This document shows, one piece after another, positions 20,301 through 31,191 of a stretch of DNA of 64,000 nucleotides. The notes below the pieces were generated by a model that worked only from the letters and a program-made list of their open reading frames with translations, was not told the DNA's origin and did not search any database. Where the stretch lies: positions 26,385,850-26,449,849 of the forward strand of contig NC_036456.1 of assembly GCF_002775205.1 (NCBI RefSeq), in the 5' to 3' direction. How positions within the stretch are numbered: position 1 is the stretch's first letter; each line of letters begins with the position of its first letter. The stretch is from Xiphophorus maculatus. Taxonomy: Eukaryota > Chordata > Actinopteri > Cyprinodontiformes > Poeciliidae. A program made the position numbers and the translations under genes.

Positions 20301-23161
20301 GACAAAAAACAGACAAAGTGCGTGCGGACATTTAGCCAACTTCACCCCACCTATCCAGCCACTGTGGCGCTGTTGTAAAAGTGCTGGCTGTACATTGCTG
20401 GAGTGGAGCTGTCTGCCCTTTATATCCCGAAATTTGATAAAAACTTGACATGGAGTTAACAATTTTGTTGAGAGTTACTAATTTTACTGCTTGGATCTGT
20501 TTTCCTGTTCCATTTTGTCTATTTTACCTCTTCCAGAAAAGAACTCCAAAGTGAAGTTTGGTTATTTTTGATAATTTTGTGTATAAAACTATTGCAGATC
20601 CTGAAATAGGACAACTGATTAACGTTTTAATGGTCCTTTACAATTACCATTTATTTATTTGTTATGGTGTTTTTCACATCTTTTGAAACGCCTTTGCTTG
20701 CGTCATTGGTATAAATTTGTTTGTATGTAATTATATGATGTCTATTTATTTATTCAGTACTTATTTAAATCAAGCTAGCTAACTTATGTTCCTATATTAA
20801 TGTATTATTTATATGTAAATTGAATCTTTTGCTGTTTTATATTTTTCCCAGGGCCTCTGAGTCCTGTTATGCACAAAGTTTTAAACAAGATTTGTTCCAC
20901 CTTGCTGGAAAAGCAGGAGGAACTAAACTCTCTGGACCGGGCTTCCGGGGACGGAGATTGTGGCAACACTCACACTCAGGCTGCTAGAGGTGAGAAACGA
21001 CAAAGTTTTTACAGGAGGAAAACAAAAACTGATAACAGACCATTAAAATGTTGCTCCTGCAGCCGTTGAGGAGTGGCTCCAGGATCATGTGGTTCCTGGT
21101 TGCCCGGGGCAACTGCTTTCCGTCCTCGCTGGATTGGTGGAGGAGAAAATGGGCGGATCCTCAGGAGCGGTACGGCAAGCTGATTTATTACTGTCGAAGT
21201 ACCAAAAATGTTCATTATAGAAAGAAACAATGAAGCTGAAAACTTGACAAACATGAACAGTAAAACTGATGTTAAAGACACTTAAAATTTTAATTAATAA
21301 AAATAAATGCTCTTTTTCAAAAGAATTGAGTAAATGCAATTCCTACAGTTCTTTAAATTGTCATTTATTTATTTTTTTTCAAATGAAATAATAAAAAAAC
21401 AGCACACCTAGGACAAGAATCGCTTCCTTGACAAACCTAACAGATATAACCTGAGATTGATGATAATAAAATAATTCACAGCAGTTTGATTATGTGCTAA
21501 AATGGCCTGCCATTGAGTGCTTTATGTATTTAATTTAATTGTGTTCATATTTTGCCAAACAATCTCAGATCAGTTCTTATTTTCTGTGTTTTTCAGCTGT
21601 ACAGTCTGTTTCTCACCGCCGCAGCTGGTCATGTGACCGAGGGGAAGACCAACGGCGCCGCCTGGGCTGCTGCAGTGCATGCTGGGACACAAGCCATGAG
21701 AAGGTACCCAGATAACCTACATCACGTAAACACATCAGTCTAAACAGATTAAAGTAAAAAATAATGTCTTCCTTCAGATACGGAGGTGCTGACCCTGGAG
21801 ACAGAACGATGGTGAGAAACGAGGATTTATGTTTATATTGATCATGATATAATGTAATTTACTGTTAAACCTGAACCTGTTTAAACTTGGACCTCTGCTG
21901 CTGTCCTCATTCTGTAGCTGGATGCTTTGTGTCCGGCTGCAGATGAGCTCATGAGGCTAACTACAGCACCACCTGCTGGACAGATGGCTGTGCTACATGC
22001 AGCTGTGGAGGTACAGTAACTACAGACACGTTTCATATTATAATAGAATAGAATAGAATTACTTTATTCATCCTAGCAGGGAAATTATTTCGCAGTTACA
22101 GCAGCATAGAGACAAGACACACAACAACCACCACTGAGTAGCAATTGTAGACAAAATAAAAATAAAATATAATATGCTGTCAATATAAAAAGCAACTTAG
22201 AGCAGTCCTTGCAAAGATTCAAAAAATGCAGATACAGTATGCATATGTAAATATATGTACAGCAAGTGTGTCACAGTGCAGTTGTGCAAAATTGGACTGA
22301 TTAGTGCAGAACAGTGATTTAGCTTTTATTGTACAGTGAGATGGCATGTGGCAGGAAGGATTTCCTGTATCTGTCTTATTGTTTACATCCTGAAATTTCA
22401 CGCATGTGCACAACAATGGAGGGTAAAAAGACTATTACATGCCATCCAATTGTGCTGAACCTGTAGAACAACAGTGTTAACAAAATGAAACCTGGAGATG
22501 TAGGTATTATTAATTTAGTGAAGTGCGCCACAGCAAAAGGGGAAAATAACACAGAAAAACCGTTGCACAACTCAAAACCACTCTTTCTTTTTTTCTACCC
22601 TCTCCGTCAGTTATGCTACAAACAGATCTGTTGCCATGGCAACTGACAACAGCTCTACTAATGTATCAGGATTTAACACCAAAACACAAACATTTTCCAC
22701 ACAAAGAACAGAACATTACAGTGTTTTTTTTAACTGAACCAAATTCCACAGCACATCTACATGCTAGCTTGTCAAAGTCAAGCTAGCATAACTGACCCAC
22801 TTCCCTCTACCTCGATATTTCTTTTTAATTAAAATTTTGCCTGACCTTGTTATCTCGTGGTCGTAGTGTTGACAATTAGTAGCGAAGCACTGCGACCCTT
22901 TTTCTTTTACATATCAAGCGTACATTTAAGATTTTGTGCATTATGTTGACAACTTGACGGCTAAAAACAGTCATCTCCCCTTTATCTCCTCTGACTCTGC
23001 AGAAAGCAGCTGCGGGTGCTGAGGCGACACGTGACCTCACAGCGCGGGCCGGGCGGGCCAGCTATATCGCCGCCGAGCGGGTCACCCTGCCTGACCCCGG
23101 CGCCGTGGCCGTAGCCGCCATGTTGAGAGCAGTCGTAGAAACGCTGGCGGAGCAGAAGTGA
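14308..23161 (+). CDS. tkfc: Triokinase/FMN cyclase (dihydroxyacetone kinase), complete, 17 exons, 578 aa
   Basis: Phosphorylates dihydroxyacetone and glyceraldehyde with ATP, and in vertebrates also cleaves FAD to cyclic FMN; cytosolic. Exons: 14308-14313, 14878-15061, 15981-16085, 16177-16364, 16828-16906, 17386-17475, 18291-18325, 18416-18500, 18779-18868, 19650-19766, 20062-20181, 20852-20989, 21063-21169, 21597-21703, 21778-21811, 21918-22010, 23003-23161 (TGA). All phases agree; human TKFC is about 575 aa. The DhaK domain (about 5-335) shows [37 protein letters not shown] and GLGIHGEPG, whose His220 fits the catalytic histidine that binds the substrate. The DhaL domain (about 370-575) shows [18 protein letters not shown] (Asp400 and Asp402 expected to bind Mg), [11 protein letters not shown] and PGDRTM. 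Exon 1 encodes only Met-Glu. The exon 11 donor (GTCACT) is weak. Nothing suggests inactivation. Confidence 0.95.
15140..15430 (-). repeat. Interspersed repeat family C, copy 2 (partial), tkfc intron 2
   Basis: On the minus strand the GACCAAAGCACCAAACTGA, GAAAGAGAGAG and AACAATAAATCGTTC blocks correspond to 8450-8530. The adjoining TTATCGTGATAAATTTCTTACC segment is the element's variable end. There is no coding potential. Confidence 0.5.
15912..15970. repeat. 20-bp tandem repeat, about 3 units, tkfc intron 2
   Basis: The unit GTCCCAGTTTAATGTTGCTG is repeated three times head to tail with no visible mismatch, just upstream of the exon at 15981. The identity of the copies implies a recent expansion close to the splice acceptor. 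Confidence 0.9.
16432..16800 (+). mobile_element. tRNA-derived SINE with L2/CR1-like body, tkfc intron 4
   Basis: The tRNA-like head has an A-box-like CAGTTGGTAGCGC and B box GGTTCGACTCC (16483-16493). The body carries TGCATGTTCTCCCTGTGCAT, CTCCGGCTTCCTCCCACAGT and CGACCTGTCCAGGGTGACC, a module shared by many fish SINEs and LINE tails. It ends in ATGGATGG repeats. An open frame across it is not a gene. Confidence 0.85.
16999..17340 (+). repeat. Interspersed repeat family B, copy 1, tkfc intron 5
   Basis: Shares blocks in order with 31658-32000: GCAAAATTCA, CTACTGC(T/C)TCTAAAAAC, GGCAATAAGTT, GGTGTCT, GGCACTGCACCGTT, CCTAGCAACC, TTTGGTCAGCTGGTTTTA-like, GCTGTACAA and GTGTTTTGTTGTTGA. One X-box-like GTTACCTAGCAACC lies at 17177-17190. 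No coding capacity was seen; open frames crossing it are incidental. Confidence 0.6.
17690..18140 (+). repeat. Interspersed repeat family C, copy 3, tkfc intron 6
   Basis: Parallel to 8110-8620: GCGATAAATTGCCC, ACGACAATATTGTTGTTTTG, GACCATTTCCAAGTAAT, AATAATGCAAG, CCCTGGAACTGGA, and a CATCATGCGATTAATTAA end. A minus-strand open frame within it is incidental. Confidence 0.6.
22030..22400 (-). mobile_element. LINE 3' tail (CR1/L2/Rex-like), tkfc intron 16
   Basis: The plus-strand left end has AATAGAAT repeats and TTACTTTATTCATCC, the reversed 3' tail. At the right the minus strand encodes [17 protein letters not shown], a typical last motif of a fish LINE ORF. 5'-truncated. Confidence 0.65.
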
Positions 23162-23713
23162 GGCAAAACCCACAATGTTAGTAGAGATTTGTCACAAACA
23201 TTGATGATTTAATCACAAAAATCAGTTTTATTACTGTGAAATGTTTTGATTTTTGCTTGTTTAGAGTGGTAGTTAGGCCCTCTAAACTGTATCCTAATCA
23301 TTCCTATTTTTGTAAGAAAATGTGAAAAAATGGCTAAATTGTGCCTTACAATTTAGACATCAACATCATCGTGCAGTGGTAGTTTTACATAAACAAAAAA
23401 TAGTTTTTGCATTTCTGTTGGGCTAATTTTCAAAATAAGTAAGAAATAAAAACAAATATTTTTTTATAGAAAGCCTTGAAAATGACCACCTGCTGTTAAA
23501 TGTTGCTTTGAACAAATGCGAAGTACGAAGTGGTGTCACTTCTGAGAAACGTAGTGCTTGCCTCAACCTTTACTGTTTTTGTTTTGTTAAAATTCAAATC
23601 AGCTAAAAATTGGGATGTTCAACTGTTGCTTTGAGTTATTTTGTTTAAGATAAAGTGTTTGGATTTGTTTATCCTGCACAAACATCAACATTCGAGCCTA
23701 CATGTTGGTACAA

Positions 23714-23719
23714 AATAAA
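23714..23719 (+). terminator. Candidate polyadenylation signal of tkfc
   Basis: AATAAA, 553 nt after the stop codon. Other AATAAA-like hexamers follow near 24104, so the true site cannot be decided here. Confidence 0.3.
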
Positions 23720-24149
23720 TTTATGGGACACAATTGTTTTAATTGCTGTGGTGTTTCCTTCACTTTTCAATTGTTTACATTTGAAATCTGGATTTTCATT
23801 TTCCATTTGCTTTTAGATATGAAAAAGATTAACTTCCATCTTCTTACCGTGTCTTCATGGAAAATGTGGGATGCAAGTAAACAAATAAGCTTGATATTAT
23901 TTGAGTTTACAAATCTACACTGTAAAAAATGATTCTAGTTTTATTTTAGAGTTTAGTAACAGACTGACTCTAATTGTCACGCCGAGTTAAACTTTCTACT
24001 GACTTGAACAACACAAGTTGTTAGGCTGTGGCTCCATCTTACCTAGAAATTCACTGAAATTATATGTTTTTGTCAAATTCTGATGATGTTCCCAATTACA
24101 CTAATAAAATAGAAATATTTGCTATTAAAGTGTCATTTTTGTCTGTTTT

Positions 24150-24430
24150 CACACCAGAAAAGCTTCTGTAAAGCACCTTGTCTGTAAACAGATATTTCAA
24201 GTCTTTGTAGATTTTTCAACAAGATTTATGTCTGGTCTTTGACTAGGACATTTTAACACATTTATATGCTTTGCTCTAATCCAATCCAACTCGGATTGTG
24301 TGTTTTGGACAAGGACATCTTTCCTTGACAAGATGTCCTTGTTTCCTTGACAGTGTCAAAGGAAAGCAGTCCCACAGCATGACGCCGTCACCACCATGTT
24401 TCACACTATGGATTAAATATTTGACCTGAA
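24150..24430 (-). mobile_element. Tc1-like transposon fragment, minus strand
   Basis: The plus strand contains CCCACAGCATGACGCCGTCA followed by CCACCATGTTTCACAC. This is the reverse of the GTGAAACATGGTGGTGGCAG... block that encodes the conserved HGGGS of Tc1-like transposases. Truncated and shifted. Confidence 0.6.
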
Positions 24431-26189
24431 GTGCAGAATTTGTTTTCTGCTAAATGTCAAATGTTAAAAAGCTTTTGTTTTGTTGCTTTTTTAAGTAAAA
24501 GTATAAAACTTTTACTTAAGAACTATCTCTGTCTTTATCTTGTAAAATGGCAACAAAACACACTGAGGTTTATAGTTGCAACCTGTAAAAATGTGAAAAG
24601 TTCACGGCTGTTTGAACCACGCTGAGATGCAGTGAGGTTGTTTTTTTTATAGGAAATCAATCAACAGCTGAGAAAACAGCAGAAACTGATAGATTAAAAT
24701 GAACTTGTTCTCTTTTCAGTAGATAAAACTCATCTTCTTCTGTATTTGCTCTCCTCTTCCTTTTAACTTTCATTTCTTGGTGTTTCTCTCAACCTCCACC
24801 CCTTCACCGACTTCCTGCTCCCCACACTGATCACTCCCACACTCATGCACTCCACCAGCCTGCTGCATGAAAGAAAAGCTTTCAGTTGAACAAACTGCGC
24901 TCGCTGCACACAGACCACGACAAAGGTGAGTCGCTCCTCGCTCTATTGTCGCTGTGGGATGGTAAACCACCATAAACCAACATCTCCGCTTCATCTTCAG
25001 GCTCATGTGAAACTTTTAAGCAATTTCAGAGCCATAATGTTAATCTAGGTCTTTCAAACTAACTGAAATGTTCATAATATTTGATTGAATGTAACCGACA
25101 TAAAGAGGCTCCTCTGACTGATCAAAATCTTTTTTTAATTGAACATTTACATAAAAAGTGAAAAAAATCCTCAAAATTTGTATTTCCTCTTATTAAACTT
25201 CATAAGAATGGCTTGAGTAAGTTTTTTAAATCTAAGAGAGGATGATGATGTGTGTGATTTAAAAGGAAGGCCGGAAAACTGAGTCGGGCATTAAAAATCA
25301 CCAGAAGTTTCTGACTTTAAATCACCAACAATGAGCCAAAAGAGTGGTTTCAAATATTTATGTTAATTAACTGTTTTTCAAAAATTCTCTTTAATATGGA
25401 CATGAATTAAGATTATTCCAGCAAATTAGAATAGAGCTGCCAATCAGGCAAAAGAAAATAGAGATATATTACGTTCAATGATGTTTTTTAGACTTTTGCA
25501 AAATAAATGACAAAATTCATACAGCATGAAATGTTTTTTGTTATAACCAGAAGAATATGTGTAACGGTGATAACATTTTGTTCAAATGTGAAAATTATAT
25601 CGTTATAACATGAAAAATATAATGTGAGGACAAAGTTTTCATGTTAAACCGTGTCACCTGGACGGCAGCGCAACACTTCCGCGTGAAATCAAGGAGTCGA
25701 ACTGGAAATATTTTGGCTCAATAGAAGCTTAAATTCAATGAACTAGAGCCAGATAACCCATTTTTACAGAGAAAACCACCAGAATAGAGCCAAATCAAAG
25801 TGCTGCCACAACATTAATCAAACAATCCAAAGCTTACGATAAGATGAAGGACCGGAAACCTGAGTCATGATCGTCGAGTCATGATTTTTCCTTAGGTCTA
25901 TCATCCCTAGCAAATTGTTTGCATCTCTTTGCGTTGTATTTTTTATCATTATTACGTCCTCCCATTACTGTTAAAGAAAAAAAAAATCAGTTTTGAAGAG
26001 CGACCATGTTTTGGTAGGGCTGTAATTGTGTCTTGCTCCAATTTCATTTCCTCTAAAAAAATCGTCAGAGGCCTTCACAAAACAGATGGTTTATTTACTG
26101 CCAGATGGGCTCTCATTACTGATTAGTAACATTTGAAGCCATTTATATCAAGGTAAAGAGGAGCCAATTAAAAATTTGCAGCACTATTT

Positions 26190-26340
26190 CAGACTTGCAT
26201 TCACAAAAATGTAAAAAAAATATACATAATTTTTCTTCTACTTCACAAATGTTTAATTCTTTGTGTTGGTCCATCACATAAAATCTCAATAAAATACATT
26301 GAGGTTTATTATGTGAAAAAAAGAAAAACTTAAAGGGAGC
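26190..26340. mobile_element. Tc1-like terminal fragment
   Basis: Contains TTGTGTTGGTCCATCACATA, AAATCTCAATAAAATACATT and GAGGTTTATTATGTGAAAAA, a block found at the ends of fish Tc1-like elements. No coding sequence. Confidence 0.4.
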
Positions 26341-27464
26341 GTAAATAGTTCTAAAAAGAAAACAGTTATAAAATAAAACAGCTCTAAAAATATATTATGC
26401 TTATATACATTATATAAAACATTATTTTATTTGATAAAAGTTTTTAGAAACATTTTCAGTGAATGTCTTTTTGAGAGAACATTAACTCATAATAAAATAG
26501 GAGTAATTTTGAAGCTAATGCTAGGTTAGCTGCATTTTGCCTAAATTTGGGTCAGCTAGCTTTCATGCTACAAGTTTTAAAGTAATGAGGTTAAGAGTCC
26601 AAATTATTGGTCACCTCCAAACTCGGAGAAAAACAACCAAACTAAAAGTGGTTACAATTTCTGGTAAACAACATTATATGAGTCATGCTAACGCATGCTA
26701 ACCCATGTTAGCTTAGCTGGTGCACCAAGAACAAAATGTACAAAACATTTTCACTTTAAGAATGAACAGTTTGATGATTATGAATTATTCTTTATCTACA
26801 TGCTATCAGACATTCTCAGTAAAAAACAAAAAAGGGCCAGACAGTTTTCAGTTTTCATGCTAACGTGCAGCTGCTAGCGGTTGATGACAGCGTTTCCAAT
26901 GTCTAAAAATGAAACTTAACTCTCTGATTTTCTCCACAACACTAAATACGTACAGCCTGAGTAATGTTTTATTTATCATAACATGGTGCTTGGGAGCCTA
27001 TTTTAAGCTATTTAATGTTATCATGATATTTTGTGCTAAAATAGGTAAATTTTAATTATTTGATGACTTTAGGCCAGCTTCCAGACTCAGGAAGTGAATT
27101 GTTAAGTGCAACACTTCTCTATTAAACCTTGACAAACGTAGGTGATGTGAAGATGCTTCTTTATGATAAATACTACAGTAGGTACGTTGTGGTTTTCAGT
27201 CTCTTATTTTCCCCTCAGAAGAATTAGCATAACAGTTGCCACAGTAACATAAAGAGGAAATAACAGTGGACATCGTACTAAACAGATCTCACTTATTGCA
27301 CATTTTCATTTGAATACCAAGCAAACAACACATATTTACAGTTGGATATCCAAAAAACATGCATGGCTTCCTGTACCTCGTCACTTTCTACTGAAATAGG
27401 CACCAGGCGTCACAAATGAGCATAAAATAAAAATGGATTGTTAATGAAAAGCAATGTTTATATT

Positions 27465-27745
27465 ATATAGAGGCTTCCAGAAGTATTCCATCTACTTAAT
27501 AATAAAGAAGATACATGGAAATGTTTTGTGCATTGTAAAATTATCTCTACACATGACCCTGAACACTTTATTGTTGGTAACACATGGTGGGGGCAGCATC
27601 ATGCCATGAAAAGAGGCAGGTCTGGGTTTAAGAGACTATGTGACGGAAACAAATACTCAACCTACATGGAACATGGCGGTGGCAGCGTCATCCTGTGGGG
27701 ATGCAAAGCAAACCTGAAGAAAAGTCGTTAGAGGCTGAAAGAAAC
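27465..27745 (+). mobile_element. Tc1-like transposase fragment, plus strand
   Basis: Carries two versions of the HGGGS-coding block: ACATGGTGGGGGCAGCATCA (about 27582) and CATGGCGGTGGCAGCGTCAT (about 27673, reading MEHGGGSVILWGC). This is the conserved core of Tc1-like transposases. The open frame 27528-27731 covers it but is broken on both sides. A pseudogene. Confidence 0.65.
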
Positions 27746-29053
27746 CTGAGACTGAGGCAGCCCAAAAACACAGACACAATTTGTTAAATTTGCCAAAATT
27801 TGTAAATTGAACTTGCTGGCAGGCCACAAAATTCATTAAATTAAAAATGCTAAAATTAGTTTGGTGTCATTTTTTTTACCTCCTCAAAAAATAGCATTTT
27901 TATCAAAGTCTGTACATCATTACATATTTTTGATTTGCGGTTGTCAGGGACCAAAACAAAATCATGGGGCAGAAATATAGAAAAAAATACAATGAAAATG
28001 TTGGTGATATGGCAAGTTCATCATTTAATGTGTATTTAATTTTTTGTGAATTAAATTCTGAAATTAAATGTGGGTCGACCTTCTGCCTCCCTAAAATAAA
28101 GCAGTGAGTCAGTAACAACAAATAAATGGATTGAGGTGGATATTTTTGAATTTCATATCTTTTCATCTGCTTGAGTATCAATGTGGCTGTTGGCAGAGTA
28201 ACCAACAAATTTTACTCAAGTAAGAGTAAAGAAGTATTTGGTAAAAAGTTTACTCGAATACTGAATAACTGATCAAATTAGCAATGATTTAATATTTAAA
28301 AATTACATCATCAGACAGAGCAAAATGTAAAATTAAGTGGAAATTTTGGTATTTTAAGGACTAAAATGACAATACTTCATAAAAGTAACAAAAAAATAAA
28401 ATCAGGTAATATTTTTTCCCCCAAATAAGTTTATTTCAAACTGCAGGTCTGTGTCTGGTGAGTTTTTTGTAAAAACATGTTTGTTTTTCATTCAGTGGGT
28501 AAAAAAATCCAGAATTTTTACTGAAGAGTAGAAATACTTTATAATAAAATTACTCAAGTACAAGTAAAAATTCTCTGAAAAGTACACATTTTTCAAAAGA
28601 GTTACTAAAGTAACTGTAACTGAGTAACTGTAACTAGTAACTACCTAACTCTGGCTGCTGGTCACTGTGTTTATGTTGTGGTTAGAGACGCTGGTTAAAT
28701 CCCGTCTGTTTCTGTGTCATGTTCTTGTTTTCGGCAGAGCAACTCGCCTCGTCAATGATGATTTAAAGCCTCGTAGAGCAGCGCCTTGTTCTCTTCACCC
28801 TCACCGTTGTTCACACAGGAAGTGAGGAAATGTTTGCTTTCATGGTTTTACTCAGCCACCTGTTAGCTTGAAAAATAACAGGATCGGCTACCCAGATGCT
28901 GTGGTGGTGGTGGGAGGGCAGCTCCAGGAAGCTGAGCTGTCTTTTTCAGATTGCTGTTCTGGCTTATTGTTGTCTCCCACAGACATGCGAACTTCTCTTC
29001 CTCTAGTTGTAATTTAGATTTTAAAGATTTCTGTTCATCTTTGTGGTTCCCAG

Positions 29054-31157
29054 ATGGAGTTTGCTTGCAGCCATATTGTATGTAACTGGGGCCCAGATGG
29101 AACGGGTGAGTAGCAATGGGCAACATGGACTTAGAAATATATCACAATATTTTATAGGACTATTGTGATAAACAGAATGATGATAAACTATGTATTACTT
29201 CATTTTTATCTGACAGACAAATTCTAGCCATCTTGAAAAAAGTGATTTATATCACTAAGCTGCACATAGATTCTTTATTTAACTGTATTTTCCAAATTCA
29301 CTGATATTTATTGATGCCTTTGTGCAAAAAAACCCCAGAATAAAAACGATTGATCTAAATTCTTACAAGAAATTGTATCACAATAAATGATAAACGATCT
29401 GATAAATGCCCATCCCATCCCAGACCAGTCCATTCCCTCAAACATGAGGAATGTTTTATCAGAACCAAGACTCAAACAAAAGTTTATGTCTTCAAACCTT
29501 TAGCAAGTTTTAAATAACTTAGACCAAAACGTGACCAAACACTTTAAAGTTGACACAACTGTTTGTTCTGTTGAATTTATCAAAGCTCTAGATATTTTGT
29601 TTTTTTAATTTACACAATAATTTTCTCTCTAACAGCAGGTAATTCTCAGTTTGGACCCGACTATGAAAACAGTACGATTCTACAAACAGGTAACTTTCTC
29701 ACACACTTGAGCAAAAACTCAACATTTTCCAAGTCCAGTGCTTCTTAACAGTTGTTTTTCTTTCTCAAGTGAACGTTTTATTCTCCTGAGTATTGCAGTG
29801 AGATAACAGGAAAGCATATTAAAGAGGAAACCTCCATGCCTATGTGTGTGTATGTGTGTGTGTGTGTGTGGGCATGCCTGCAAAAGCAAGAGAAGAGAGA
29901 CTGTAAAGCTATGCAGGTTGCAACTCAACAAGTGGAAAGTCCGTGATGTCAGAGTAATTTTGATGCATGTGGAAAAAGTCAGACAAAATGTGTTTAAACA
30001 AGAAAGAAATTAAGACGGAAACCAGAAAATACCAAAAATAAACAAGAAATAATTGAACAATGTAACAAAAATGCAATAGAAAATACACTGTAAAAAGCAA
30101 AGACGTAGTTACAGTGTTAAAAAACCTGAGAAGGAAACAGAAAGAGTTCAAAGTTCAAAGTGACATTGTAAGAAACAAGTTAAAAATACATTGTAAAAAA
30201 CCTAAGAAAAAGAAAAGCTGATATTATAATAAACAGGACACACCTGACTTGTGCACCTACTTGTGCGTAAGGATGAATCCTCCATCTTCTCCACACTGGA
30301 CACTGGAATCCACTTCAACCAAAGTTTTGAAATTGTGAAAAATTTCTCCAATTGAAGTGATCAGAAGTTGTCAAGACTTTCTAATCGAGTGGATTTCTGA
30401 TCCTGTAAGCTCTCACTGCAGTGGGAAAACAATCTCACACCAGTAATTCATGCACTCCAAAGCCTCCGTACCTCTTCAACACGCTGTCAAAAAGACAGAT
30501 GGCCTCCAGATTTCTCACCATTTTAAAAATATATGAAAATAATATGACATGACCACTTGATATATAATGTTAGAACCAGAAGAAATCTTACAATGTACCA
30601 AGTTGTACACACTGGAAATGCTGACTGCACTTAACTGTCATGCAAACTGCTGCTTTTTTTCATATTTGCACAACATGAGATCAAATTTACGATCCTCAAG
30701 AGAAGAATCTGCAAAATTTACACATGAAATCTGCCGTATCATGGTGTCTCTGTAGTGACAAGATTGTTTTTCTACATAAATTGAAAAAATAAGCCGTTTA
30801 ATCTATTTTTGATGCATATCTAACACTTGATGCTTCTTGTTTCATCAGGTCCACTTCCTCCGCCGCTGCCTCCACGCCGCCTGAGAAAACCTCGACCCAC
30901 TTCCCTTCCCAATATGCCTTTTATCCCCTCCCAACTTCCTGTCACTCCTTTCTCTCTCCCTCCTCCGGTTCCTCCCAGACGTAAGTGACCCTCAATCAAA
31001 CTCTTAAAGATTAAATCTGTATGAAATGTAATTACTTTTCCTACTGATTTCTTCTGCTTCTTCCAGTTGATTTGCTGGAAGAAGAAAATCATTTTAAGGT
31101 CAACATCAACGTCATCTCACTTGGTCTTGGAAAACTGACTGACATGAGCCAAGGTCA

Positions 31158-31191
<34 letters not shown>

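Larger units (their letters stand above)
23162..29053. other. Intergenic region between tkfc and the vWA gene
   Basis: No protein-coding gene is supported in 5.9 kb. It holds the tkfc 3' UTR, Tc1-like debris (24150-24430 and 26190-26340 reverse; 27465-27745 forward), AT-rich DNA, and at 24720-25020 a pyrimidine-rich stretch ending AAAG then GTGAGT (about 24924). That could be a non-coding first exon of the downstream gene, but nothing else supports it. The open frames at 24770-25006 and 28863-29126 show no recognisable family. Confidence 0.55.
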
